Origin: an uncultured Oscillospiraceae bacterium
GTDB taxonomy: Bacteria > Bacillota > Clostridia > Oscillospirales > Acutalibacteraceae
Reading direction: 5' to 3'
Assembly (NCBI GenBank): GCA_902478605.1
Contig: CABSLQ010000057.1
Coordinates: forward strand, 1-19,104
Length of the DNA: 19,104 bases
Shown here: positions 7,828-13,687 of the stretch, piece by piece
Layout of the letters: each line of letters begins with the position of its first letter
Numbering within the stretch: position 1 is the first letter of the stretch
The notes under the pieces: model-generated
Seen by the model: only the letters and a program-made list of their open reading frames with translations
What the model was told of the DNA's origin: nothing
Database searches by the model: none
Position numbers and translations under genes: made by a program

Positions 7828-8220
7828 TTAATCCCCTTTCAGAAAAAATTTGACCTCCAGGCTCGAACCGTAAAGCCATTGCTGGTTTTGCTCCCGGCCC
7901 AAATAGCAGGGCGCCCCAATGGTTTCGATGTTCGTGATCTGGAAGTCGCTTGTTTGCGGGTATGTCTTGGTCATGTTCAGAGCTGTGTGGATTTTTCCGA
8001 GTGCGTCCGCCGCTCTCTGCTGGTCCCGGTGCTTGGCGTTAAGCACCGCCGACATGGAAACAGCCGCCTTTTTATCCATGAAGGTGTTGAGATTCCCGGC
8101 GCTCCACGCGATGGAAATGCCGTTATTTGGAGGAAGCGGCCCGATGGTGACCTTGGCATAGGGGGTTGTCCGGTTGGCCAATTCCACCACCGCCGCCAGC
8201 ACGTCGTCGTATACGCTCAT
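7828..8220 (-). CDS. Tail terminator / Minor_capsid_3-like protein
   Basis: A 130-residue protein resembling the phage minor capsid protein 3 family (tail terminator-like). The sequence contains VTIGPLPPNNGISIAWSAG (about 24-42), then FMDKKAAVSMSAVLNAK, HRDQQRAADALGKIHTALN and a C-terminal beta strand, SSLEVKFFLKGD. In related phages this protein caps the tail tube and joins it to the head. It begins with ATGA overlapping the stop of the upstream connector gene (8217-8220), so translation is coupled. It is separated from the tube gene by four bases. The family call rests on pattern and gene order. Confidence 0.75.
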   Translation of the reverse strand: MSVYDDVLAAVVELANRTTPYAKVTIGPLPPNNGISIAWSAGNLNTFMDKKAAVSMSAVLNAKHRDQQRAADALGKIHTALNMTKTYPQTSDFQITNIETIGAPCYLGREQNQQWLYGSSLEVKFFLKGD

Positions 8221-8570
8221 TTGTCTCCCATTCCCTTCGTAAAGGCGTTCTGCGCTATCCTGTCCAGTTCCTTCTTGTAGGTCTTAACGCCCTTTTCCGC
8301 CCATTGGAGGGAGGCGTCCTGGTTGACGTCGGTGGACGGCGTGCCGGTGTAATAGACCCGCCTGGCGTAGGGCGTGTCCCAGATGGCAAGGCCCTCCTTC
8401 GGGCGGCTGGCAATCAGGGCGCTGTCCTTCAGCGTCCCCTGATCCTCCCGGACAAACCGGTTGCCGTATTCGATAACCGCCTCGGTGACAGCCGTTACCA
8501 CGGCGTCGCTGCCCGCCTGCACCTTGAGGCGGATGGCCGGCATATTGCGCTTGATTTTGACGCTCGCCAT
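8217..8570 (-). CDS. Head-tail connector, HK97 gp10-like / Minor_capsid_2-like
   Basis: A 117-residue protein beginning MASVKIKRNMPAIRLKVQAG. It matches the general pattern of HK97 gp10-like or minor capsid protein 2 connectors: a helical region VVTAVTEAVIEYGNRFVRED, then TPYARRVYYTG and a C-terminal QWAEKGVKTYKKELDRIAQN. The segment with PYAR-x2-YYTG and WAE-KG is typical. The ATG at 8568-8570 starts one base after the stop of the previous gene (8572-8574); the longer open frame upstream is a shadow. No strong Shine-Dalgarno is seen, so it probably depends on coupling from the gene before it. Role: neck assembly between portal/adaptor and tail. Confidence 0.78.
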   Translation of the reverse strand: MASVKIKRNMPAIRLKVQAGSDAVVTAVTEAVIEYGNRFVREDQGTLKDSALIASRPKEGLAIWDTPYARRVYYTGTPSTDVNQDASLQWAEKGVKTYKKELDRIAQNAFTKGMGDK

Positions 8571-8571
8571 G

Positions 8572-8955
8572 CTACACCAGCCCCAGTTCCGTGTGATGCA
8601 CCCGCCCGGCCGGTACGTCCGGCACCGGGTCGGTAGTGACCACCTCAAATTCCCCGTATTTCTGTCCGGCGGCGTTCCAGACGGTGCACCGCATGGGCTT
8701 CCCCGCCGCCTGGGACTGCTCCGCCAGGGTGTCATAGTCCAGGGAGGGCCGGGAGCGCACGCCGTCGATAAACAGCACGGAGCGCAGCACCACCTCGGTG
8801 TTTTCCTTGCTTTTGCGCACCTCGTTGGTGTTTTGCAGGTGCACGTTTTTCACCGTATATTCCTGCCACGTCGGGCTTTGCCAGGCGTCCACACCGGTAC
8901 ACACCCGTATCACCGCTATATCCCCCAGAAGGGACCGAGGAATCGGTCGGAGCAT
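8572..8955 (-). CDS. Head closure / Minor_capsid_1-like connector
   Basis: A 127-residue protein that appears to be a head-closure or minor capsid protein 1-type connector. Visible segments are LLGDIAVIRVCTG (about 9-21), WQEYTVKNVHLQNTNEVRKS, NTEVVLRSVLFIDGVRSRP, and GQKYGEFEVVTTDPVPD near the end. These alternating strands are like the small beta-barrel stopper proteins of siphophage necks. The start at 8955 lies behind GGGGGA and inside the end of the upstream adaptor gene (40-base overlap). Assignment relies mainly on size, beta pattern and position between the adaptor and the gp10-like gene. Confidence 0.72.
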   Translation of the reverse strand: MLRPIPRSLLGDIAVIRVCTGVDAWQSPTWQEYTVKNVHLQNTNEVRKSKENTEVVLRSVLFIDGVRSRPSLDYDTLAEQSQAAGKPMRCTVWNAAGQKYGEFEVVTTDPVPDVPAGRVHHTELGLV

Positions 8956-9341
8956 ACGGGAATCCCCCTTTCCATCAGCGGCGTTTGTTCCAGCATGGCC
9001 AGCGCCAGCGGGCTTATCATCAGCGCCCCGGCTTTGACATTGGAAAGAGCGCCACCAGACACCGACACCTTGCCGACGGTGAACGACTGCCCGGCCTGCC
9101 CGGTGAGCACGGCGTCCAGACCGACTTGTGTGAAATAGAATACCTGCGCTGCCGCGGCCTTCTGTACCTGCTTCTGCAGGGAGGCCGGCAGGGCGGAGAA
9201 GCCCCCGCCCTGCGCTATCCTGTACCGCGTCGCGCTGTCTATCAGGTCGGACGCCAGCCCGGCGTACACGGGGAATTCCGCCTCATCCATGGGCGGCTCG
9301 CCATATATGGCCACATACTGGTCATACGTGATGTACGCCAT
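8916..9341 (-). CDS. Head-tail adaptor (gp6/gp15-like)
   Basis: A 141-residue mostly helical protein that starts MAYITYDQYVAIYGEPPMDE. Residues 23-85 (FPVYAGLASDLIDSATRYRI to KAAAAQVFYFTQVG) fit the helical bundle of head-tail connector adaptors that bind the portal. These are typically the first gene after the major capsid protein, as here. The C-terminal part (SFTVGKVSVSGGALSNVKAG, then ISPLALAMLEQTPLMERGIP) matches this family's common end. Start ATG lies behind a strong GGAGGGGG that overlaps the capsid stop region. Confidence 0.82.
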   Translation of the reverse strand: MAYITYDQYVAIYGEPPMDEAEFPVYAGLASDLIDSATRYRIAQGGGFSALPASLQKQVQKAAAAQVFYFTQVGLDAVLTGQAGQSFTVGKVSVSGGALSNVKAGALMISPLALAMLEQTPLMERGIPVCSDRFLGPFWGI

Positions 9342-9353
9342 GCCGCCCCCTCC

Positions 9354-10544
9354 TTAGCCGCCGACAACCGCCGCAGCCGAACCGCCGGCGGTGGCGGTGT
9401 TGCCCTTGGTGGTGTTGACCAGCGCCACGGTGATGGTCTGGCCGCTGGCGGTGGTGAAGCTGTCGCCGTTGTGCACCGGCGTCCAGCCGCTCGTGCAGGC
9501 CTCGCCATAATCGGGCAGATCGGCGGACGCGCCAGACTTGGCCACATACGCCATGCCATAGGGGGCGGGAGCCAGACCGTTTATGATGGTGTGGGTGCTG
9601 TCCGCGCCCGCGCTGGCGGTGAAGGTCAGGCTTCCCAGCGTTGCCGCGCTGGCCAGGTGGGCGAAGATGCCCGGCAGCCGCTGGTTGAGCGCGAACACGT
9701 CGTAATAGTACCGCTCGTAGTACAGCCATTTGCCCTTGCTCTGGGCGGTGGGGGCGGACATCATGGAGGTTTCGTACACCACCGGGGCCGCAATGGCCAG
9801 CGGGTCGAACATCAGCATGTTAATCTGCTTGGCGCCGTCGGCGGCGGCCCAGCCGTCGGTGAAGTCGTAGGCCGACATCATGACGTCCTTGGGCACCTCC
9901 GTGATGACCACGCCGTCCAGCTTGCCCGCGTTGCGGTCGATATTGCGGATACCGGTGTCAGCCTCCACAAACCGAGTGATACCTGCTGCCTCCTTGAGCA
10001 GCTTATAGGTGTCGGGGGTCATTTTGCAGCGGATTCGGTCCCGGGGAATGCGTTGGTCCACCATGTAGGCCAGATAGGTGTCCCACTGGGCCAGAATGTT
10101 GTCCGCCGTCAGGGCGGTGCTGTCCACCGCACCAAAGCCGGAGGCCGCCGCAGCCAGCGTCGAGGCAGCGTAGGCGTCTTGCTCTGGCACCTTCTGAAAC
10201 TGGTTGAAGGTCTTGGTGATGTTGGCGATGTTGACGATGGGGTCCTCCTGAATGTCCATGGGGTCGGCCAGTGTATCCCACTCGCGGTCCATCCGCATGG
10301 TGAGTACCTGCTCCTGGGTGTTGAAGTTTCGGTTGAAGGTGCCGGTGATCTGGTCGCGGTTCACGGCCCTGGCCCCGCTGACGGTCATGCTCTGCACTGC
10401 CACCGCCTTGCCGGACAGCGGCTTATAGGTGGCGCTGTTTGGGCTGCCGTACAGGTCGGAGAAGTAGGAGAGATAGGGGTAGGCGTTGGCCATGGCCTTG
10501 GAGTATTCGGTGGCGTAGTTCAGCTCGAATTGGGTAAATGCCAT
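9354..10544 (-). CDS. Major capsid protein with C-terminal add-on domain
   Basis: A 396-residue shell protein, probably HK97-fold. The N-terminus (MAFTQFELNYATEYSKAMAN) has no long delta domain, consistent with a separate scaffold gene upstream. Segments typical of capsids of this group include VQSMTVSGARAVNRDQITG, MRMDREWDTLADPMDIQED, QDAYAASTLAAAA, DRIRCKMTPDTYKLLKEAAG, LDGVVITEVP and KWLYYERYYYDVFAL. From about residue 308 (GSLTFTASAGADSTHTIING) to the end there is a Gly/Thr/Ala-rich beta-like extension that looks like a surface decoration domain. A Shine-Dalgarno-like AAAGGATG lies inside the end of the scaffold gene seven bases away. Confidence 0.9.
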   Translation of the reverse strand: MAFTQFELNYATEYSKAMANAYPYLSYFSDLYGSPNSATYKPLSGKAVAVQSMTVSGARAVNRDQITGTFNRNFNTQEQVLTMRMDREWDTLADPMDIQEDPIVNIANITKTFNQFQKVPEQDAYAASTLAAAASGFGAVDSTALTADNILAQWDTYLAYMVDQRIPRDRIRCKMTPDTYKLLKEAAGITRFVEADTGIRNIDRNAGKLDGVVITEVPKDVMMSAYDFTDGWAAADGAKQINMLMFDPLAIAAPVVYETSMMSAPTAQSKGKWLYYERYYYDVFALNQRLPGIFAHLASAATLGSLTFTASAGADSTHTIINGLAPAPYGMAYVAKSGASADLPDYGEACTSGWTPVHNGDSFTTASGQTITVALVNTTKGNTATAGGSAAAVVGG

Positions 10545-10551
10545 TGTTCAA

Positions 10552-11043
10552 TCATCCTTTCCTGTCATACCCCCACACGTCCATAAAGGACGATCCGGTT
10601 TTCCCGGTGGGCATCTGCCCCCGCACCTCCGCGCCGAACTGGGGCGCGGGCGGGGAAGCCGGCTGATCCGTGGGGTTGAAATATTCTTCATACTGTTCGC
10701 GGATAGCGGCGAGCTGTTCGGCGGCGGGCTTCCCCTCTTCCAGCAGCGCATACACGTTGTCCAGAAACTTGTCCTTGACCCCGCCCTTTTTCAGCTCGGC
10801 GGAGGTTTCCACCTTCCGTTTGAAGCCTTCAAACTCCCGCTGGAGCGCCTTGTAGTCGTCGCTTTCCTTGATGTTTGGCGCGGGCGCGTTTTTCTGCGCG
10901 TCCGCCACGGCTGCATGGATTCGTTCCTGCAGCTCGGATTTGGGGATATAGTCGGCCAGGCTTGTGGCGTACAGGGTCATGACCTTTTCGAGCTGTTCGT
11001 CTGTCAAGCCGTACCCGGCTACCGTCCTTCGCGTGAATGCCAT
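10552..11043 (-). CDS. Phage scaffolding protein
   Basis: A 163-residue, charged and helical protein immediately upstream of the major capsid gene, where scaffolds are normally found. The middle (about residues 39-115, SELQERIHAAVADAQ through ALQREFEGFKRKVETSAE to NVYALLEEGKPAAEQL) is predicted coiled coil by eye. The C-terminus carries a Pro/Ala linker and a final SSFMDVWGYDRKG, like the capsid-binding tail of GP20-type scaffolds. It directs capsid subunits into proheads and is later expelled. The start has GGGAGG seven bases upstream and is preceded by a 150-base leader with a terminator hairpin and a direct repeat. Confidence 0.85.
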   Translation of the reverse strand: MAFTRRTVAGYGLTDEQLEKVMTLYATSLADYIPKSELQERIHAAVADAQKNAPAPNIKESDDYKALQREFEGFKRKVETSAELKKGGVKDKFLDNVYALLEEGKPAAEQLAAIREQYEEYFNPTDQPASPPAPQFGAEVRGQMPTGKTGSSFMDVWGYDRKG

Positions 11044-11068
11044 ATGGATTCCTCCCGTTTACGCCCGG

Positions 11069-11124
11069 CGGCGGATTGCCCACAGTTTGCGCCCTGCGGA
11101 CTTCGGCGGATTGCCGCGCAGTTT
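11069..11124 (-). repeat. Direct repeat in the scaffold gene leader
   Basis: Two copies of a roughly 20-base unit lie 35 bases apart, at 11104-11124 and 11069-11088 (minus strand AAACTG, one to three bases, then the identical 12-mer GGCAATCCGCCG). They lie between the terminator hairpin (11155-11187) and the scaffold Shine-Dalgarno. No sigma-70-like -10 box is visible nearby. They could be a tandem binding site for a late activator or RNA-binding protein, or a chance duplication; the sequence alone does not decide. Confidence 0.5.
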
Positions 11125-11154
11125 AACGCCGTGCGACGGGGGCGAAATGGGCAT

Positions 11155-11187
11155 AAAAACAGCGCCTTACCCTTCGGCAAGACGCTG
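11155..11187 (-). terminator. Intrinsic terminator before the scaffold gene
   Basis: On the minus strand a 12-bp stem (CAGCGTCTTGCC with GGTAAGGCGCTG, two G-U pairs) closes a GAAG tetraloop and is followed directly by TTTTT (11159-11155). It lies 13 bases downstream of the stop of the 157-aa gene. The structure is a textbook rho-independent terminator in the direction of transcription, inside the head-gene cluster. Partial read-through or antitermination would be needed to feed scaffold and capsid expression. Confidence 0.82.
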
Positions 11188-11200
11188 CTTCTATCCGGTT

Positions 11201-11674
11201 TTACTCGTCGTCGTATTCCGCGGGAAGCGCCGGCTGGCGGCCGTGTCCGCCTCCGTGCTCGCCCAGCACGCGGGCCAGCTTGTAGTCGGCCAGCTTGTTC
11301 CACTGGTACTCCATCTCCTGAAGCCGGCTCTGCACGCTGGCGGGCACGTCCTTCTGAGCCGCTTGCAGCATGCCGGATATGGCGCGCATAATCCCCTGGG
11401 CGATGCGGAGGGTTTCCCGCAAGCCCCGGAATTCCGGGGTGATTTCCTCGCCCCCGAAGGCCAGCAGCGCGTCCTTGAGCCCCGGCTCGGGGAATCCCAG
11501 CGCCTGCGCTTCCTCGCACAGCTCGTCGAGCTGCTTTGTCACGCAGTCCTTCCATTCGTCGAGCTCCTCGTGGTTCTCAAACCATCCCGGATCGCCGTCC
11601 AGGTGGCGGTGCAGAATCCCGAAATTGTGCTGCTGGATTTTGAGAAACATAAGCAGCCGCTGAAACTCATTCAT
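11201..11674 (-). CDS. Hypothetical helical phage protein (157 aa)
   Basis: I do not recognise a defined function. The protein starts MNEFQRLLMFLKIQQHNFGI and is acidic and almost entirely helical (WFENHEELDEWKDCVTKQLD, PEFRGLRETLRIAQGIMRAI, VQSRLQEMEYQWNKLADYKL), ending with a His/Gly stretch (GEHGGGHGRQPALP) and an acidic EYDDE. It overlaps the 54-aa gene by eight bases (ATGAATGA at 11667-11674), so translation is coupled. A strong terminator follows it, and another terminator lies upstream of its partner gene. That bracketing suggests a separately controlled two-gene unit. It could be an assembly cofactor of the head or a moron-type accessory protein. Confidence 0.72.
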   Translation of the reverse strand: MNEFQRLLMFLKIQQHNFGILHRHLDGDPGWFENHEELDEWKDCVTKQLDELCEEAQALGFPEPGLKDALLAFGGEEITPEFRGLRETLRIAQGIMRAISGMLQAAQKDVPASVQSRLQEMEYQWNKLADYKLARVLGEHGGGHGRQPALPAEYDDE

Positions 11675-11831
11675 TCGTCGTCACCCTCTTTCCGGCCCGC
11701 ACGGGCTTTTTGACCTCCGGCTTGGGCGTGTTTACCATATCGGCATATTCCGCCGGGCTCAGCTTCAGCCCGCAGCGGGTACAGTGCACGCCGTCGGATT
11801 TTCCGATAAATACATGGTTGCAGTCTGTCAT
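11667..11831 (-). CDS. 54-aa zinc-knuckle protein
   Basis: A small protein starting MTDCNHVFIGKSDGVHCTRC. C4 with H6 and C17-x2-C20 form a likely zinc knuckle, and the C-terminus is Lys/Arg-rich (KPEVKKPVRAGKRV), which suggests nucleic-acid contact. The ATG at 11829-11831 has GAGGGG about eight bases upstream; the open frame continues further upstream through a terminator hairpin, so the long version is not real. Its stop overlaps the start of the 157-aa gene. A zinc-binding fold is well supported; its role is unknown. Confidence 0.75.
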   Translation of the reverse strand: MTDCNHVFIGKSDGVHCTRCGLKLSPAEYADMVNTPKPEVKKPVRAGKRVTTNE

Positions 11832-11861
11832 TTGGTTCCCCTCTTTCGGTAAAATGGGTAT

Positions 11862-11892
11862 AAAAAAACCACCCTTTTGTAAAAGGATGGTT
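11862..11892 (-). terminator. Intrinsic terminator after the minor capsid/67-aa genes
   Basis: On the minus strand AACCATCCTTTT (11892-11881) pairs with AAAAGGGTGGTT (11878-11867) over up to 12 positions with one G-U. A run of seven Ts (11868-11862) overlaps and follows the 3' arm. It starts four bases after the stop of the 67-aa gene. The stem is only moderately GC-rich but the T-run is long, so it should terminate at least part of the transcripts coming from the packaging/portal genes. Confidence 0.8.
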
Positions 11893-11895
11893 CTG

Positions 11896-12099
11896 TCAAT
11901 AATCTCGAAACGGGCATTGCTCGCAAATATCTTTCCAGTTCGGCTTTTTCTTGAACCGCTCCGGGATGGCCGCGTCGGCAATGCCCTGGTTTTCCATGCA
12001 GTCGATATCGCCGATCCAATCGTCAACCAACGGGCATTTTACGCGCACAGCCGTACCGGATTCATCCGCGATATATTCCACGTTACCGTGCCTTGGCAT
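11896..12099 (-). CDS. 67-aa Cys-containing phage protein
   Basis: A small protein starting MPRHGNVEYIADESGTAVRV with cysteines at 20, 32, 57 and 60 (VKCPL, IDCME, ICEQCPF). It resembles small conserved proteins seen in Firmicute genomes and prophages, but no function is known to me. The ATG at 12097-12099 has GGAGG nine bases upstream; the apparent TTG two codons earlier is less likely. It overlaps the 3' end of the minor capsid/PBECR gene by 17 bases, so the two are coupled. Given that neighbour, a role as a modulator of the toxin-like domain is conceivable but unproven. An intrinsic terminator follows four bases after the stop. Confidence 0.72.
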   Translation of the reverse strand: MPRHGNVEYIADESGTAVRVKCPLVDDWIGDIDCMENQGIADAAIPERFKKKPNWKDICEQCPFRDY

Positions 12100-13675
12100 T
12101 TTCAAACGCCTCCATCAATGCTTTGGTTTTTTCGTCGTATTCGGAAGAAGAAAAAGCGGTGCGCACAAGCTGTTCCTTCACATCAACATAAGCCGTCCCG
12201 TCCCGGCTGTAATATCTCTCAAACTTCCCGTCCCAAACCGTCGCGGAAAACAGCGCGTTTTGAATAAAGGATTTTGCCTGTGCTTCTGTTACGCCATGTC
12301 CCCGCTCCGCGTTAATATGGGCATCGTCAAAAGACAGGGAAGAAATATCGATGGATTTTGGCTTGAGGTGGATTTTAGCTTTTGACGGGAGCGCGCCTGT
12401 GGCCAGCATTTCCTTTTTCAGCCGTTCGTCTGCCTGCTCCCGCTTTACCGCCGCCGTCGCTTTACCGGATACACTTTTATTATACTCGAAAACCTGTGTT
12501 CTGTCCAGCCGTTTGGTGCGTCCTGTCTTCTTGCAGAAGGCGTTGTAGTCCGCCTGCTTCTGCTTGACCCTCGCCGCCTCTTTGGCAAAGCCCTCTTTGT
12601 CCCCGGCGGCGTCCAGCATGGCGGCCTTCTGCTTGGCGTACCGCACTTCCCGCTCCAGCCGCCGCTGCTCCTGGGATTCCTGGTATACGCGGTCATTTTC
12701 TTCCTTGTCCTGCTCGGTGCGGTCCCGCGGGATGGATACCCCGGGAATCACCGTGATCGGGTGGTGGCCGCAGTTGATGCCGAACAGCCCGGCGGGCCTG
12801 CCGTAGCTGGTGGAGGACAAGGGGGAATACCGGTGCCGCTTCCCCTCGCCGTCGGTGAAGGTGCCGCTTGTATTGTCCCAGGAAAAATACCGCCCCTGAT
12901 ACGGGTAGCAGAGAGGCCGCGCGCCGCTGTGCCGGGATACCCGGAAAATCTCTACGCCGTAATCCTCCTGCCGCAGTTTCACCGCCTCAATGGCCGTGTT
13001 GTGCACCGTGGTGCGGATATCCATATTCACATAGGCTTCCGGCGACCATTTGCGGCCCGCCCGGTCAATGAACCCGGTAATGCCCTCTCCATGTATCTGC
13101 GCCAGCGCCTGCCGCAGCGCCCCGGTACGGCCGGCGGTTCCCGTCACCACCCGCCCGGTCTGGGTGTTGAGGATATCCTGCGCCGCCTGCATCTGCCGTT
13201 CAATGTTGGCCGTGTTGACAATCACCTTGCGGTACTGCTCCAGCGTGCTTTCCAGCATGGTGGTGTTGACCAGGTTGAGCTTATCCAGCGCCTGCGCGTC
13301 ATAGGCCTTCAACGCCTGGGAAATGCTTTTGCTTGCGATCACGTTGTCGGCGTCCGGCGGGGCGATATGGCCATCTTGGACGGCCCGTTTCAATTCCGGC
13401 TCGGTGTCCCGCGTCGCAGCATATACGGCGTTTTCCAGAGCCGCCAGCACCAGCTCCGGGTTTTGGCCGGTGAGGCTGGCAATGATTTCCGCGCTTTCCC
13501 GGTTAAGCTGCCCAAGCTCGGCCAGCTTGCGGATTTCCCATTCCTGCGTGGAGAGGGAATGGCCGGAGTTGAAATGCTTCGCCATGTTGACCAGCAGCGC
13601 GTCCACCGTGTCGCTGTATACCTTTTCGATGGGCTCCGACAACCGGAGGATTTCTTCCGGGGTGAGTTTTGCCAT
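12083..13675 (-). CDS. Minor capsid protein (Phage_min_cap2-like) with C-terminal PBECR-like nuclease domain
   Basis: A 530-residue head protein immediately after the portal. Residues about 1-330 fit phage minor capsid protein 2 (MAKLTPEEILRLSEPIEKVY, DIRTTVHNTAIEAVKLRQED, FRVSRHSGARPLCYPYQGRY, FGINCGHHPITVIPG). Such proteins sit in the prohead and may be injected with DNA. Residues about 335-410 are a charged coiled coil (RRLEREVRYAKQKAAMLDAA). Residues about 430-530 look like a PBECR (Barnase/EndoU/ColicinE5/RelE-like) domain: H453, R458-G-H460, a WDGKFERYYSRDGTAYVDV core, and RTAF-x5-YDEKTKALME. These domains are described on phage minor head proteins as probable RNases. The start has GGTGAGG four bases upstream. 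The 67-aa gene overlaps its end. The domain call is by pattern. Confidence 0.85.
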   Translation of the reverse strand: MAKLTPEEILRLSEPIEKVYSDTVDALLVNMAKHFNSGHSLSTQEWEIRKLAELGQLNRESAEIIASLTGQNPELVLAALENAVYAATRDTEPELKRAVQDGHIAPPDADNVIASKSISQALKAYDAQALDKLNLVNTTMLESTLEQYRKVIVNTANIERQMQAAQDILNTQTGRVVTGTAGRTGALRQALAQIHGEGITGFIDRAGRKWSPEAYVNMDIRTTVHNTAIEAVKLRQEDYGVEIFRVSRHSGARPLCYPYQGRYFSWDNTSGTFTDGEGKRHRYSPLSSTSYGRPAGLFGINCGHHPITVIPGVSIPRDRTEQDKEENDRVYQESQEQRRLEREVRYAKQKAAMLDAAGDKEGFAKEAARVKQKQADYNAFCKKTGRTKRLDRTQVFEYNKSVSGKATAAVKREQADERLKKEMLATGALPSKAKIHLKPKSIDISSLSFDDAHINAERGHGVTEAQAKSFIQNALFSATVWDGKFERYYSRDGTAYVDVKEQLVRTAFSSSEYDEKTKALMEAFENAKAR

Positions 13676-13687
13676 GCCCTCACCACC

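Noticed and set aside
8985..10586. 533-codon plus-strand open frame across the capsid gene
   Set aside because: Mirror of the capsid coding sequence, rich in Gly/Val/His and without a recognisable domain or a fitting operon.
11894..11899. TTGACA as a -35 box before the terminator-bracketed unit
   Set aside because: No -10 hexamer occurs at 16-18 bases; the only TATACC is 31 bases away.
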